DNA from: Montifringilla adamsi
Lineage: Eukaryota > Chordata > Aves > Passeriformes > Passeridae
Length of the DNA: 64,000 nucleotides
Assembly (NCBI GenBank): GCA_017590115.1
Contig: JAGGNK010006637.1
Coordinates: 129,138-193,137, forward strand
Reading direction: 5' to 3'
The notes below the pieces were generated by a model, which saw only the letters and a program-made list of their open reading frames with translations, was not told the origin of the DNA and ran no database searches. This document shows positions 63,961 through 64,000 of the stretch, piece by piece. The position numbers and the translations under genes were made by a program. Each line of letters starts with the position of its first letter. Position 1 is the stretch's first letter.

Positions 63961-64000
63961 TTCTAAAGGGAAGAGTTTAGCTCAAAAAATTATAAATTCC

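Overview
This is vertebrate nuclear DNA, most likely from a bird. It is AT-rich, mostly non-coding, and carries only spliced coding segments with GT/AG borders and long introns. The interspersed repeats are CR1-type LINE fragments, plus one short stretch resembling an avian ERVL-type LTR. Both repeat types are characteristic of birds. There are no bacterial-style genes, tRNAs, rRNAs or CRISPR arrays.

One gene can be named with high confidence. The last two coding exons of FBXL17 (F-box and leucine-rich repeat protein 17) lie on the + strand at 12225-12367 and 25121-25258, separated by a 12,753-bp intron. They encode the final 93 residues: the end of the leucine-rich repeat domain and the C-terminal helix. 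Everything before 12225 belongs to an upstream intron whose 5' end is outside the window. The 3' UTR runs from 25259 to about 27012 and ends at a tandem pair of AATAAA signals followed by GT-rich DNA. FBXL17 is the substrate-binding subunit of an SCF ubiquitin ligase that removes mispaired BTB-domain proteins. In other vertebrates the DNA beyond its 3' end leads towards EFNA5, and in birds this block is expected on chromosome Z; neither point is visible here.

From about 27013 to 64000 I see no credible protein-coding gene. This gene desert holds CR1 fragments (28615-29090 and 29433-29608 clear; 27740-27860, 55060-55160 and 63738-63960 decayed), microsatellites, small duplications, three GC-richer blocks of unknown origin, and several stretches whose texture suggests conserved regulatory DNA. 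Those regulatory calls are candidates only, because conservation cannot be tested from one sequence.

The most striking unexplained structure is a perfect 38-bp inverted repeat with a 12-nt loop at 20466-20553, inside the last FBXL17 intron. It is the size of a pre-miRNA hairpin and has no mismatch between its arms. That implies a recent origin, for example a template-switch event, possibly producing a young hairpin RNA. A sequencing or assembly fold-back artefact is the main alternative. Shorter perfect hairpins occur at 40623-40649, 44891-44919 and 47113-47137.
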